Part shown: positions 55,200 to 64,000 of the stretch, one piece after another
Layout of the letters: each line of letters starts with the position of its first letter
Numbering within the stretch: the first letter of the stretch is position 1
Source: Prevotella melaninogenica
Lineage (GTDB): Bacteria; Bacteroidota; Bacteroidia; Bacteroidales; Bacteroidaceae
Direction: 5' to 3'
Assembly: GCF_018127925.1 (NCBI RefSeq)
Contig: NZ_CP072347.1
Span: 560,501-624,500, forward strand
DNA length: 64,000 bases
Program-made: the position numbers and the translations under genes
The notes under the pieces: model-generated
Seen by the model: the letters and a program-made list of their open reading frames with translations, nothing else
What the model was told of the DNA's origin: nothing
Databases searched by the model: none

Positions 55200-56447
55200 T
55201 TATTTGATGAAAGGAATTGCTCCGTAACGTCCATTTATATAGTCATTTTCTATATCTCGATCATTTCTTACTTTGAAGTCAAGCAATGAATAAAGATCGC
55301 TTGCTTCTGTTTTATCTTTTTCTGTAAACCAGATCTGGTCTCTCCGCAGGTGTTTTGTATTTAGCAAATGTGTGTCATGCGTCGTAAAAATTAGTTGTGA
55401 ACCTTTTGGATTAGTTTCTTTATCCATAAATAAATGAACGATAGCACGTGTTATCATTGGATGAAGTTTTGCATCGAGTTCATCTACAAATAGTACTTTT
55501 CCACTGATAAGCGTATTAAAAATGGGACCAGCTAGGCTAATTACTTTGTTTGTTCCATTTGATTCTTTATCATCTGCTCGGAATACTTTTTGGCCAACAA
55601 TCTCTCCATCTGAGTCATAAATATGATGCGTTGTAAATGTTTCTAAGAACTTGTGGCTATTTACTTTCTCTTGATTTAGAAATGGTAAATTAGCTAACTT
55701 TTCTTTTATTTCATCAGGAACTTCCCTTTCCTTAACTTTAATATTGGTAAAGCCTAAGTCAAGGTTTTCAAAAAGAGCCATTGCATCATCACAACCTTTA
55801 AGATGTTTTTCTAACATTTTAAGTGTAACATGATTATACGCATAATCCTCAAGACCTGAGATTACATTATAGTGCTTAAGATCTTGAATGATTTTTTGAG
55901 AGATTTGACCATTTAGTTGTGCAACAAGTGATAAGAAAAGTCTATTCTTAGTTGTAGAACTTTCTTTATTTTTTCCTTCTGTAAAGTATGTAGATGATAT
56001 GGAGAAATTCTGTCTTTCTCTACGAAATAGATAATGTTCTTTGGCGCCATAAGAAAGCCTGCGTTCATAAAGCCATTCTCCAATAATTGCTTTGCGTGTA
56101 TATTCAAAACCATATCTATACAGTGCTCCATCCATTAAGAGCTGAACTTCAAATAGTGTAGGTTTCTTGTCAGAGATGTTATCGAGCATAAATGGCTCAT
56201 ATTTAATTGGCTCATCAGAATTTAGTTTTACATTGTTAATAAGAATATGTCTGAAAACTCCAAATGCTTTTATTACATTTGTTTTACCACTGGAATTAGC
56301 CCCATAAAGAACAGCTACAGGAAGTAGACGTAAGCCATCTTTTTCTATAACAGAATCGCTTAAGTCCTTTATCTGTGCAGATTCCATCCGTAAACTCTTT
56401 ATGTTCTTAAAAGAACAGAAGTTGCTAAAACTAAAATTAATTAACAT
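55200..56447 (-). CDS. RloA-like AAA/ABC-type ATPase of a two-gene defence module
   Basis: This 415-residue ATPase is of the AAA_15/AAA_21 group. It has Walker A GANSSGKT at residues 49-56 and a middle region with family-specific helices. Walker B KVLFVDELDAKLHP and the switch FTTHDTHLL follow, and it ends with NGRYGAIPFIK. It is related to OLD-type and RloA/AbiLi ATPases that sense phage and control a partner nuclease. With the RloB-like protein it forms a compact operon transcribed toward the atp cluster, in a gap that also holds insertion sequences. Which phage trigger it responds to is unknown. Confidence 0.82.
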   Translation of the reverse strand: MLINFSFSNFCSFKNIKSLRMESAQIKDLSDSVIEKDGLRLLPVAVLYGANSSGKTNVIKAFGVFRHILINNVKLNSDEPIKYEPFMLDNISDKKPTLFEVQLLMDGALYRYGFEYTRKAIIGEWLYERRLSYGAKEHYLFRRERQNFSISSTYFTEGKNKESSTTKNRLFLSLVAQLNGQISQKIIQDLKHYNVISGLEDYAYNHVTLKMLEKHLKGCDDAMALFENLDLGFTNIKVKEREVPDEIKEKLANLPFLNQEKVNSHKFLETFTTHHIYDSDGEIVGQKVFRADDKESNGTNKVISLAGPIFNTLISGKVLFVDELDAKLHPMITRAIVHLFMDKETNPKGSQLIFTTHDTHLLNTKHLRRDQIWFTEKDKTEASDLYSLLDFKVRNDRDIENDYINGRYGAIPFIK

Positions 56448-56474
56448 AGCATATTATTTTTTATTGTATCTGTT

Positions 56475-56483
56475 GCAAAGATA
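56475..56483 (-). promoter_or_regulatory. Possible -7 box for the defence module
   Basis: TATCTTTGC on the minus strand lies 28 bases before the ATPase start. No clear -33 element was found. Confidence 0.5.
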
Positions 56484-56911
56484 ATAAATATATATGTCTA
56501 TTTGTGCGTTTTTCTGAGAAATTTTCTCGTAAAATGTATTATTTTTAGTCTTAAGATAAATAAATATATTGTTGTTATATATTTTTGAACTGTTTGAAGT
56601 TAGATATGCTAGATTTAATTTTATGATTTCTTTAGTTATTCTATTATAGATCTTTCTTTATAGAAAAACGTTTTTTGTAATGCTTATAATCAAAGCAGGA
56701 TACCAAATCTTTAAATATGTAAAACTTCAACAATACAGATAGATATAGAGATACAGAGATTTTTGTTTGTGTTATTAAGCAGCAATAGTATATACAGAAG
56801 TTTTTTAATTTATCTTGCTATCTGATAAAACTTAAATAGCACATAATTTCTTATGGTATCGAATTTATATAGGGAATTTCAGTTAATTCCCTCTTAGAGC
56901 TCTCCAAGGCA
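56484..56911. other. AT-rich gap, nothing recognised
   Basis: About 430 very AT-rich bases lie between the defence module and the second insertion sequence. Stops are frequent in all frames and no repeat or RNA gene was recognised. Confidence 0.6.
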
Positions 56912-58231
56912 GCCAAAAACTGCATTCTTTTCCTTGGAGAAGGTCCCAGAAAAAGAATATGCTGTGTTATTTGTTCAAAAATCTCAAATAATGAGTCATA
57001 TGAGCACACCTGCCCTTTCCATACTATCTATGGACTTGTAAAATTATCCTTAAGTTTTATTAGGCAGCCTTCTTCCCCCTCCGAGCCATCTCCCTTGCGG
57101 CAAGAATGGCAGCATTTGCTGTATGGATTCCGAAGAAGAGTAGTAGCCTCTCGCTAAACATATTGCGTGCCTTGATGCGTCCAAGGCTATAGTGTTGCTT
57201 TTGATTTCCAAAGCTACCCTCCATTACCGTAGCTCTGAGGTTTCCAATAATCTTTCTCGCTGTCTTGAGACATTCAGCTTCTTCTTTGGGTCTTGGACCT
57301 TTTCTAGTGAAACAGGTCGTTATGCCTTTTTCTGTACACATAGTGCGGTTGGCATTGTTGGCGTATATGGAATCGGCACCTACACGCTTGACTTTGATTC
57401 CCGTCAAAGATTCTTGATATTCTATACATAGCTTAAGACGGACACCCTCGTTGAATGCCTCAAAGCTGTGGTGCTCTATGAATGATATGCCGTCTATCTG
57501 TATGTTGTTGACCTTTGCCCCAAACTCTACACGCTTGTTTTCCTTGCCTCTGACAATAGGACGGAGGTAGGGGCGGTCGATGCTGACGATACGGTGCTTG
57601 ACTTCCTTGCCGGAGAATAGTTCTGACTGTTGGAGGCATACCTCACGCACAGCGGACAGCCGCTTTTCTTGTTCTGCCGACAGACAGATGCAAGGACTGT
57701 ACTGTTTACGCAGACGATTCCATTGGGACAGGAGTTTGGACAGAAGCCTCAGGAGTCTTCTCCTGAGCTTGCGCGTGGACGAGGCTGTGTGCTTGCGCTG
57801 CTTAGCGTATGCAAGCCTGGCCTTGTCAATATTATTATACTTGCTTCTCGGAATACGCTCTGAGAGGTGTTTACACTCGGAGACCAGCAGAGTGTGAAGC
57901 CAATAACAACACTCCCAGAGCAGCTTGATATCCGTAGGAAAACGCAGGTAGCTCTCGTAACAGGTTGCATCCGTCAAGCACAGGTCTTTGTCTTTAAGGT
58001 TGTCTTTCCATTTGGCATACAATATGCCCTGAAAGCTGTCTATGTCAAGAAACTGACCAAGACGATTGCGTATGGCACTTACAATCTTTCCATCCTTGAT
58101 GGGACAGGAGGGGTCTATCAGAACACCACAGAACATCTGCATGTGGATGCTTCCGTTAAGCATTTCTATCAGACCATCGTCAGACAGACCTGTGTATGAC
58201 TTAAGGAACATTAGGGCTATTTCTCCTTCAC

Positions 58232-59813
58232 GTAACTATTCAGCGATAATTGATATATATTATCAAACCTTAAATAAGGCTTGAATCGCATTATATGGAG
58301 TTTTGTCGTGCTTCTTAGCTGTTTCTACAATCGAATGAAGTTCAAGGAAAGCGTCTGCTCCGAAGTCTGAACGAAAAGCACAGGAGTTCTTCAGTTTGAT
58401 TTTTAGCTTGCGTATTCCACGTTCACTTCCATTATTGTCAAATGGTATCATCGGATTTTCGAGGAAATTGAAAATGTAATCTCTGCATTTGACCAAGCCT
58501 TTTCTGAACGTAATAAACTTTTTACCAAGCTCCTCTATATTCTGTTTGAGCAGATTGTCTAAACGTCGGGTCCATGACACCTTGTCTATAACGTCGTTCG
58601 GATTGGTATTCCGCTTGTGAATGGCTTCACGGAACAGATTGGTTACTTTCCCAGACCACTCTTGCTTAGTGTTCAACTCTGAGAGATATTGCAGTTCGCG
58701 CAGTAAGTGAGCAAGGCATACCTGATGATTGAGGAAATGGAGTGCAAAGTATGCGCTATGGCGGTCGGTAACGGCAGTCATTCGTTCCAGGCTATCGCCA
58801 AACTTGTCTGCTAATACCTTCGACCCTCTTCCATTAGCACGGAAAAGCAGTGTGTAATAAACGGTTTGTGCAATCCATGCCCAGTCGAGTCTTTTCTTAC
58901 AGTACAAGCCGCTCTCATCGAAACCAACAACTGCTGATGACTTAATATATCCTTTAATTTTATCAATCACAGGTTGCGCATTTCTCTTTGCCTCATTTAC
59001 CCAGTTCACCAGTGAGCCTTCGCTTGGAGTGAGTCCAAATACCTCACGCAAAAAACTTGCTATGCGACCGTAAGGAAGAAATTGTACGACACTCAGATAA
59101 ACCACTAAGGACTTTATGCTTGAATCATATACCACGTTGTTTGACCGCCGTCTCGGTACTGTCCGAATACGTTCACCACAGTTCTTGCATACCATCACAT
59201 AGTGTCGGATTTCCTTGATTACGGGCTTCAACTCTGGAATGGAAATAACCTGCGTCACATAATCAAGCACACGTTCTGCATCTGATAAAGATTCTCCGCA
59301 ACGAGTGCAATAGTTGGGTATCTCATCAATTATCTCGTCAGGTATGGAAGAGTAAGACAACTTATGCCCATCATGCCCCTTTTGTCCTCCCGGCTTCTTA
59401 CCACTTGGCTTACGGAGGCTTCTTGTTCTTCTGATAACCTCATCCTTTATACGCTCCTTGCTTGGAGGAGTGCTGCTGTTATTAGAGTTTTTGTCAGGTT
59501 TTTCATACTTAGCTAAGCGTTCCCGTAAGTTTATAAGTTCCGTATCTTTCTTGCGAATTTGGAGGTTCAAAGCATTTATGTTACGGTTCAATTTGATAAT
59601 CTCGGCATACTGCTGATTAACAGTTGCACGTAATAATCGCATCTCTTCCGTCATGCCTTGTAATACTTTTGATATGTCCGTAACCTGCTCTTTCATAGGT
59701 ATAAAGGTACAAAGAAAATCTGAAATACGCAAGAAAAACAAGCATATTTATAGCCTTTATACTAAGATTTTAGAGGAGAAAATACAGACTGATCAATACC
59801 GCTGAATAGTTAC
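58232..59813 (-). mobile_element. IS66-family insertion element (single-transposase form)
   Basis: This 1582-bp element has perfect 14-bp terminal inverted repeats GTAACTATTCAGCG, continuing imperfectly inward. It is flanked by the 8-base duplication TCCTTCAC (58224-58231 and 59814-59821), the duplication length typical of IS66. It carries only the large transposase gene and no tnpA or tnpB, as in the ISBst12-type subgroup. Confidence 0.95.
58263..59696 (-). CDS. IS66-family transposase (TnpC type)
   Basis: This 477-residue protein has an N-terminal leucine-zipper-like helix (TEEMRLLRATVNQQYAEIIK onward), the SNNSSTPPSKERIKDE segment and the SGKKPGGQKGHDGH motif. A zinc finger follows (CTRCGESL with a distal CKNCGERI), then the DDE core with VGFDESGLYCKKRLDW, TDRHSAYFAL and NNGSERGIRKLKIKLKNS. 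It is full length. The ATG at 59696 is preferred to 59741, whose extra 15 residues are hydrophobic and not typical. Confidence 0.93.
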   Translation of the reverse strand: MKEQVTDISKVLQGMTEEMRLLRATVNQQYAEIIKLNRNINALNLQIRKKDTELINLRERLAKYEKPDKNSNNSSTPPSKERIKDEVIRRTRSLRKPSGKKPGGQKGHDGHKLSYSSIPDEIIDEIPNYCTRCGESLSDAERVLDYVTQVISIPELKPVIKEIRHYVMVCKNCGERIRTVPRRRSNNVVYDSSIKSLVVYLSVVQFLPYGRIASFLREVFGLTPSEGSLVNWVNEAKRNAQPVIDKIKGYIKSSAVVGFDESGLYCKKRLDWAWIAQTVYYTLLFRANGRGSKVLADKFGDSLERMTAVTDRHSAYFALHFLNHQVCLAHLLRELQYLSELNTKQEWSGKVTNLFREAIHKRNTNPNDVIDKVSWTRRLDNLLKQNIEELGKKFITFRKGLVKCRDYIFNFLENPMIPFDNNGSERGIRKLKIKLKNSCAFRSDFGADAFLELHSIVETAKKHDKTPYNAIQALFKV

Positions 59814-60117
59814 TCCTTCACCCGAGAAAAGAGGCTTTTTGCCTCGCTTGCTCTTATGGCTAAGGTTCGTATACTCTGCTGCCAACTCCTTTAGTGGGAG
59901 CTGGGAATGAATGCGTCCAAGTTCGCTTTGTGCAAAGCTTTCACGATAGCTCTGTAAAAAATCGAACTCTGTAAAGGGCAAAGTTGGTGTTATATCAGAA
60001 ATTTTTTGTATCTTCACGACGATTTATTTTAAGTTTTCCCCCGATTCTGCCCGTGATGGGTCGTTCGGGGGATTTTATGTAAAGGTACAAATAATATATT
60101 ATGCTGACAAACAATTA

Positions 60118-60383
60118 GTTAGAAAAATTCTGAATATCCCTATATAGCTATATCTACATTCATTGTTTAAATCTATGCTTTTTGATCAAATAAATTAAGT
60201 TTTTGATGAGTTATTTGTCTTTATTCATTATGATGAGTATATTATTCAGTGATTTTTGTCACTTATGCTGGATTCTTTATAAATTAGATGATATTCAGGA
60301 GAGTTTTTGGCTTTTGAACTTTTATATGTGGAAAAAGTTTACCATATAGCAATAATTAATTAACTATGAATTATGTAATCAAA
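60118..60383. other. AT-rich gap, nothing recognised
   Basis: Together with the terminator this gap separates the second insertion sequence from the 3' end of rpsA (60443). It is very AT-rich with no open frame, repeat or RNA gene recognised. Confidence 0.6.
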
Positions 60384-60415
60384 AAAAGAGTACCAAGAAA
60401 ACTTGATACTCTTTT
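60384..60415 (-). terminator. Terminator of rpsA
   Basis: A 14-bp stem (AAAAGAGTACCAAG with CTTGATACTCTTTT, one G-U pair) and 4-base loop, with a T run on the minus strand, 28 bases after the rpsA stop. Confidence 0.88.
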
Positions 60416-60442
60416 TATTTATGTTAGATTTTAGTGTGCAAA

Positions 60443-62227
60443 TTACTTGCCACCCTCCATCTTCTTCTTCAAGTCAGCGAGAACACCGAGGTCGCCGAGA
60501 GATGTACCTGCTGCAACGTTGTTGATAGCAGCTGCGTCATTCTTTGGCTTGTTCTGGCTTGCTGGACGCTGGCGACGTGGCTCTTCCTTAACCTCCTCGA
60601 ATGTACGAGAGTGAGAAAGGATGATACGCTTAGTGTCCTTAACGAACTCGATTACCATGAATGGAAGAACCTCACCAAGCTGTGCCTGTGTGCCGTCCTG
60701 CTTAACAAGGTGCTTTGGAGTAGCGAAGCCCTCACCACCCTCGCTGAGAGTGATAACAGCACCCTTGTCCATAGACTCGGTAATCTTACCCTCGTGGATT
60801 GAACCTGGAGTGTAGATTGCCTCGTACTCATCCCAAGGATTAGACTCGAGCTGCTTGTGACCGAGGCTCAAGCGACGATTCTCCTTATCGATTTCGAGAA
60901 CAACAACCTCAATCTCAGAACCCTGTGAAGTGAACTCAGATGGGTGCTTAACCTTCTTAGTCCAAGAGAGGTCGCTGATGTGGATAAGACCGTCAACACC
61001 TTCCTCAAGCTCTACGAAGATACCGAAGTTAGTGAAGTTGCGAACCTTTGCAGTGTGCTTAGAGCCTACTGGATACTTAACCTCGATAGCCTCCCATGGG
61101 TCTTCCTTGAGCTGCTTGATACCGAGAGACATCTTACGCTCGTCGCGGTCGAGTGTGAGGATAACTGCCTCAACCTCGTCACCAACCTTCATGAACTCCT
61201 GTGCAGAACGCAAGTGCTGGCTCCAGCTCATCTCTGAAACGTGAATCAAGCCCTCTACGCCTGGCTGAATCTCTACGAATGCACCGTAGTCAGCCATAAC
61301 AACTACCTTACCCTTAACGTGGTCGCCAACCTTGAGGTTAGGATCCAAAGAATCCCAAGGGTGCTGAGTGAGCTGCTTGAGACCGAGAGCGATACGCTTC
61401 TTCTCCTCATCGAAGTCGAGGATAACAACGTTAATCTTCTGGTCGAGAGCAACAACCTCATGTGGATCGCTTACGCGGCCCCAAGAGAGGTCAGTGATAT
61501 GTACGAGTCCGTCAACACCACCGAGGTCAACGAATACACCGTAAGATGTGATGTTCTTAACAGTACCCTCGAGGATCTGACCCTTCTCAAGGTGAGAGAT
61601 AATCTCCTTACGCTGTGCCTCGAGCTCAGCCTCGATGAGTGCCTTGTGTGAAACGACTACGTTACGGAACTCCTGGTTGATCTTAACAACCTTGAACTCC
61701 ATTGTCTTACCAACGAATACGTCGTAGTCGCGTATAGGGTGAACGTCAATCTGGCTGCCTGGAAGGAATGCCTCGATACCGAATACGTCAACAATCATAC
61801 CACCCTTAGTGCGGCTCTTGATGTAACCCTGGATAACCTCGTCGTTCTCCAGTGCCTTGTTGATATTCTCCCAACTCTTCTGGAGGCGAGCCTTCTTGTG
61901 AGAAAGAACAAGCTGACCGCGCTTGTCCTCCTGGTTCTCAACATAAACCTCTACCTTGTCACCAGCCTTGAGCTCTGGGTTGTAACGGAATTCAGAAGCA
62001 GGGATGATACCATCGCTCTTGTAGCCGATGTTAACAACTACTTCCTTCTTGTCAACTGAAATAACAGTACCTTCAACTACCTGGTGCTCCTGGATCTTGT
62101 TAAGAGTTTCGTCATAAGCCTTAGTAAGATCGCTCTTACTTGCCTCAGCGTGTGCGCCGTTCTCGAACTCATCCCAGTTGAAGTCAGCTAAAGGCTGTAC
62201 ATTCTGGACGTCTTTGAAATTTGTCAT
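60443..62227 (-). CDS. rpsA: 30S ribosomal protein S1
   Basis: This 594-residue RNA-binding protein has six S1 domains. Visible repeats include VVEGTVISVDKKEVVVNIGY, ILEGTVKNITSYGVFVDLGG with VDGLVHITDLSWGR, VKGKVVVMADYGAFVEIQPG with VEGLIHVSEMSWS, and AKVRNFTNFGIFVELEEGVD with GLIHISDLSW. It recruits mRNA to the ribosome, which is important in Bacteroidota because Shine-Dalgarno sites are weak. An acidic N-terminal extension and a basic, low-complexity C-terminus (EEPRRQRPASQNKPKND) flank the domains. Confidence 0.97.
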   Translation of the reverse strand: MTNFKDVQNVQPLADFNWDEFENGAHAEASKSDLTKAYDETLNKIQEHQVVEGTVISVDKKEVVVNIGYKSDGIIPASEFRYNPELKAGDKVEVYVENQEDKRGQLVLSHKKARLQKSWENINKALENDEVIQGYIKSRTKGGMIVDVFGIEAFLPGSQIDVHPIRDYDVFVGKTMEFKVVKINQEFRNVVVSHKALIEAELEAQRKEIISHLEKGQILEGTVKNITSYGVFVDLGGVDGLVHITDLSWGRVSDPHEVVALDQKINVVILDFDEEKKRIALGLKQLTQHPWDSLDPNLKVGDHVKGKVVVMADYGAFVEIQPGVEGLIHVSEMSWSQHLRSAQEFMKVGDEVEAVILTLDRDERKMSLGIKQLKEDPWEAIEVKYPVGSKHTAKVRNFTNFGIFVELEEGVDGLIHISDLSWTKKVKHPSEFTSQGSEIEVVVLEIDKENRRLSLGHKQLESNPWDEYEAIYTPGSIHEGKITESMDKGAVITLSEGGEGFATPKHLVKQDGTQAQLGEVLPFMVIEFVKDTKRIILSHSRTFEEVKEEPRRQRPASQNKPKNDAAAINNVAAGTSLGDLGVLADLKKKMEGGK

Positions 62228-62308
62228 AAAGTGTTTAAAAAATAATTTAATTAATAAAGTTCGACTTTATATTACCTGTAATATGGGCGTAGTTCGCCCA
62301 AATCGGGT

Positions 62309-62317
62309 GCAAAGTTA
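62309..62317 (-). promoter_or_regulatory. Possible -7 box for rpsA
   Basis: TAACTTTGC on the minus strand, 82 bases before the start. The implied leader contains a small hairpin (GGGCG with CGCCC, 62285-62299). No -33 element is obvious. Confidence 0.5.
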
Positions 62318-62335
62318 CGAATAATATTCTGTATA

Positions 62336-64000
62336 TTAGTGCTTTTGCTTCTGTTTTTTTGTTTTTTTCTTTCTACTTCCGAAAATATCAGTCAATCTGT
62401 TGAAGTCTTTCTTCAGAATCAAACCTATACCCTGAGTTGTCAGAGAGTTACGTGTGAAGTAACGGTCGTTGGTTTGGTTATAGACACGGAAGGCTACGTT
62501 ACCGCTTGGGAGGAGGAGGTAACGGATGTCGAAGTCGCCTATGAAGGACGATTTATCCTTGGCTACATTGTCTCGATAACCAAACTGTCCGTTGAAGAGC
62601 AGACGGTTGTTAAGCATGCTTCCTGAGAGTAGTCCTTCGTATTCTGCATTGTCGAAACCTTCATTACCTGTCGCAATATTGGCACCGAAGTTCCAGTTGT
62701 TATCCTTCACAACATTGGACAATACGGTGTTGATTTGTTGTGAAATTGTACCAGAGAGTAGACTCTGCATAGCAAGAGATGCACGACTTGGCGATTCACT
62801 GTCTCGTGCTGGATTGTTATTCTTGCTCTGTGGGTAAAAGCGTCCGACTGCTAAAAGGTAGAGTACTTGCTGGTTAAGTTCTTGCTCAGAGTTGAGGATA
62901 GAGCGTATCATCTGTTGTGCATCAGGCGAGAGCGTTGGGAGGTCGAGACCGAAAGAGACAATCGGTGCACCTGGTGTTCCTTCGATATTCAGCAAGCAGT
63001 TAACCTTTGTGTTATTGGATGTGAAGGACTTACCCATTCCAAGGTCGCCCAAAGGAACAGAATTGATGATATAGTTAGCTTTTAGATTCAATGCAGCATT
63101 GAACGGATCGCCACCGAAGGCAATCGTTGAACCCGGCTGGAAGATAAATTGCTTCTTGATAATATTCTGAATCGTGAGGTTATACTGTCCGTAGTCTACG
63201 TTATAGTTTCCAAAGAGTTGGAAGGCTCCCTTATTATAATAGGACGCACGAATCATTCCCGAACCATTCAGACGGATATTGTCGCCAGTGGCATCATCAA
63301 GTAAGACGCCAAGCGTAAGATTCGGATTTGAATGTACGAGGAAGTTGATGTGTAGGTCGCTCGGTATGTCTCTGAATTTGACGATATCCGATACCTTCTT
63401 TGGAGCTGGTTTTGCCGCAAAACTGAGTGTGTCCGCAGCCTCAGGGATTAAAACTCCAGTGCTATCCTTTGGTACGTTAATCCAGCGAATGAAGTTACTT
63501 GTACTTGCATCATTGGTTGAAGAGGCATCATAAGTAATATAGGTGTTCTTTTCCGGTTCCATATCAATGTTCATTGTTGTTGAACCCGGTTCACCTTTTA
63601 TATTACATTTACCAGTGCCGTACACCACACCCCAGAACGAGTCTTTCCCTTGTTTCTTAGGGAAGTTATAAGCTAAGAGGTTTCGTGCGAGGATATTGAT
63701 GTCGAAAGTGAGGTGGGTAAGATTCTTGTGATGTAATCCACCTGTAACGATACCGATATGTCCTTGTGGGTCAGTAATAGTGTCGTTTCCAAAGATAATT
63801 TCGTTTGGAATGATGCGAACACGTGCGTCGCGCATCTTATAGGTAACACCTGTTGGCTTTACATATACGCTTCCATGCACTTGCATGTCACCTTCAAGAT
63901 TGATGGCACTAAGGGGTCCGACGACTTTACACCAGCCGTTTCCTTGCACTTGAATCTTGTCCATGAAAGAGCCACAGAAGCTCTTTAGGAAGTAGAGATG
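62336..64000 (-). CDS. Translocation and assembly module TamB-like protein, C-terminal part (runs off the window)
   Basis: The minus-strand frame is open from the window edge to the stop at 62336, about 555 codons. The sequence fits the C-terminal DUF490/TamB region of long periplasmic beta-helix proteins that move lipids or help insert outer membrane proteins. Examples are LEGDMQVHGSVYVKPTGVTY, GSTIAFGGDPFNAALNLKAN and NIEGTPGAPIVSFGLDLPTL, ending with LLPSGNVAFRVYNQTNDR. The ATG at 63964 is internal: 12 more codons (HLYFLKSFCGSF) continue to the edge without a stop. A Lys-rich tail KKKTKKQKQKH ends the protein. Confidence 0.85.
   Translation of the reverse strand, partial: HLYFLKSFCGSFMDKIQVQGNGWCKVVGPLSAINLEGDMQVHGSVYVKPTGVTYKMRDARVRIIPNEIIFGNDTITDPQGHIGIVTGGLHHKNLTHLTFDINILARNLLAYNFPKKQGKDSFWGVVYGTGKCNIKGEPGSTTMNIDMEPEKNTYITYDASSTNDASTSNFIRWINVPKDSTGVLIPEAADTLSFAAKPAPKKVSDIVKFRDIPSDLHINFLVHSNPNLTLGVLLDDATGDNIRLNGSGMIRASYYNKGAFQLFGNYNVDYGQYNLTIQNIIKKQFIFQPGSTIAFGGDPFNAALNLKANYIINSVPLGDLGMGKSFTSNNTKVNCLLNIEGTPGAPIVSFGLDLPTLSPDAQQMIRSILNSEQELNQQVLYLLAVGRFYPQSKNNNPARDSESPSRASLAMQSLLSGTISQQINTVLSNVVKDNNWNFGANIATGNEGFDNAEYEGLLSGSMLNNRLLFNGQFGYRDNVAKDKSSFIGDFDIRYLLLPSGNVAFRVYNQTNDRYFTRNSLTTQGIGLILKKDFNRLTDIFGSRKKKTKKQKQKH

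Larger units (their letters stand above)
57060..60017 (-). pseudogene. Transposase of insertion sequence copy 2, split
   Basis: The first 69-70 residues (from ATG 60017, MKIQKISDITPTLPFTEF.. to SGEG) lie on one side of the IS66 element. The remaining about 385 residues (from ..IALMFLKSY near 58223 to MARRGKKAA at 57060) lie on the other. Removing the element and one 8-base duplication restores the copy 1 frame. The only visible coding difference from copy 1 is V to G near the C-terminus. Confidence 0.9.
56912..60117 (-). mobile_element. Insertion sequence copy 2, interrupted by an IS66-family element
   Basis: The outer parts (56912-58231 and 59814-60117) match copy 1 at 26019-27634 nearly perfectly, including ends GCCAAAAACTGC and ACAAACAATTA. 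The IS66-type element lies between them. It has the same orientation as copy 1, about 30 kb away. It is dead as an autonomous element because its transposase is split. Confidence 0.92.

Overview
The window looks like a chromosomal segment of a member of the Bacteroidota, most probably an oral-type Prevotella. The evidence is the promoter style (TTG or TTTG, about 19-20 bases, then TAnnTTTGC, seen repeatedly), the Bacteroidota ATP synthase gene order (beta and epsilon first, then a, c, b, delta, alpha, gamma), TonB-dependent receptors paired with lipoproteins, a NUDIX-type sugar regulator beside gal genes, and long intergenic stretches filled with dispersed repeats. The genus is an inference from gene content, not the result of a search.

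Layout. 1-507 is the N-terminal part of a von Willebrand A domain protein (minus strand). 1546-15010 is a surface polysaccharide region: a Wzi-family outer membrane protein, a small lipoprotein, a WecA-like initiating transferase (minus), then a plus-strand run GT2 - Wzz - Wzx - Wzy - GT2 - GT11 fucosyltransferase, which converges on a minus-strand pair encoding a second initiating sugar transferase and a Wza-like SLBB exporter. 15161-19211 holds DNA polymerase IV, two zinc-ribbon membrane proteins with the same cysteine spacing, and pyruvate kinase. 20151-29330 (minus) is carbohydrate metabolism: rpiB, tkt, a catalytically degenerate NUDIX regulator, then a galM - sugar transporter - galK operon in which the transporter is split by a 1.6 kb insertion sequence. 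30215-34335 (minus) is a locus of unknown function in which a roughly 310-residue domain occurs three times and a 350-bp promoter and intergenic block occurs twice.

35168-44370 (plus) carries two TonB-dependent receptor units. The first is a Cys/His-containing small membrane protein, a ZnuD-like receptor and a lipoprotein with an internal duplication. The second is a TetR regulator, a receptor and a propeller-like lipoprotein; its leader contains a strong promoter, a 19-codon ORF and a terminator hairpin before the regulator gene, which looks like an attenuator. The two units end in homologous 3' intergenic modules. 45620-54025 is pfkA followed by the nine-gene atp cluster. 54517-56447 (minus) is an AT-rich RloA/RloB-type (AbiL-like) defence pair. 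56912-60117 is a second copy of the insertion sequence, itself split by a 1582-bp IS66-family element with a 14-bp inverted repeat and an 8-bp target duplication. 60443-64000 (minus) is rpsA and the C-terminal part of a TamB-like protein.

An intergenic repeat built from units of about 22 bases (TTTTGAA.., ..TAACGCCC, ..AAGCACC) occurs eight times, always in the gene-poor gaps. A second short repeat rich in GTGCGGAGGCTTCGCAC occurs four times. The most interesting items are this repeat family, the putative leader-peptide attenuator, the duplicated unknown locus, the RloAB cassette beside nested insertion sequences, and the transporter broken by an insertion sequence.
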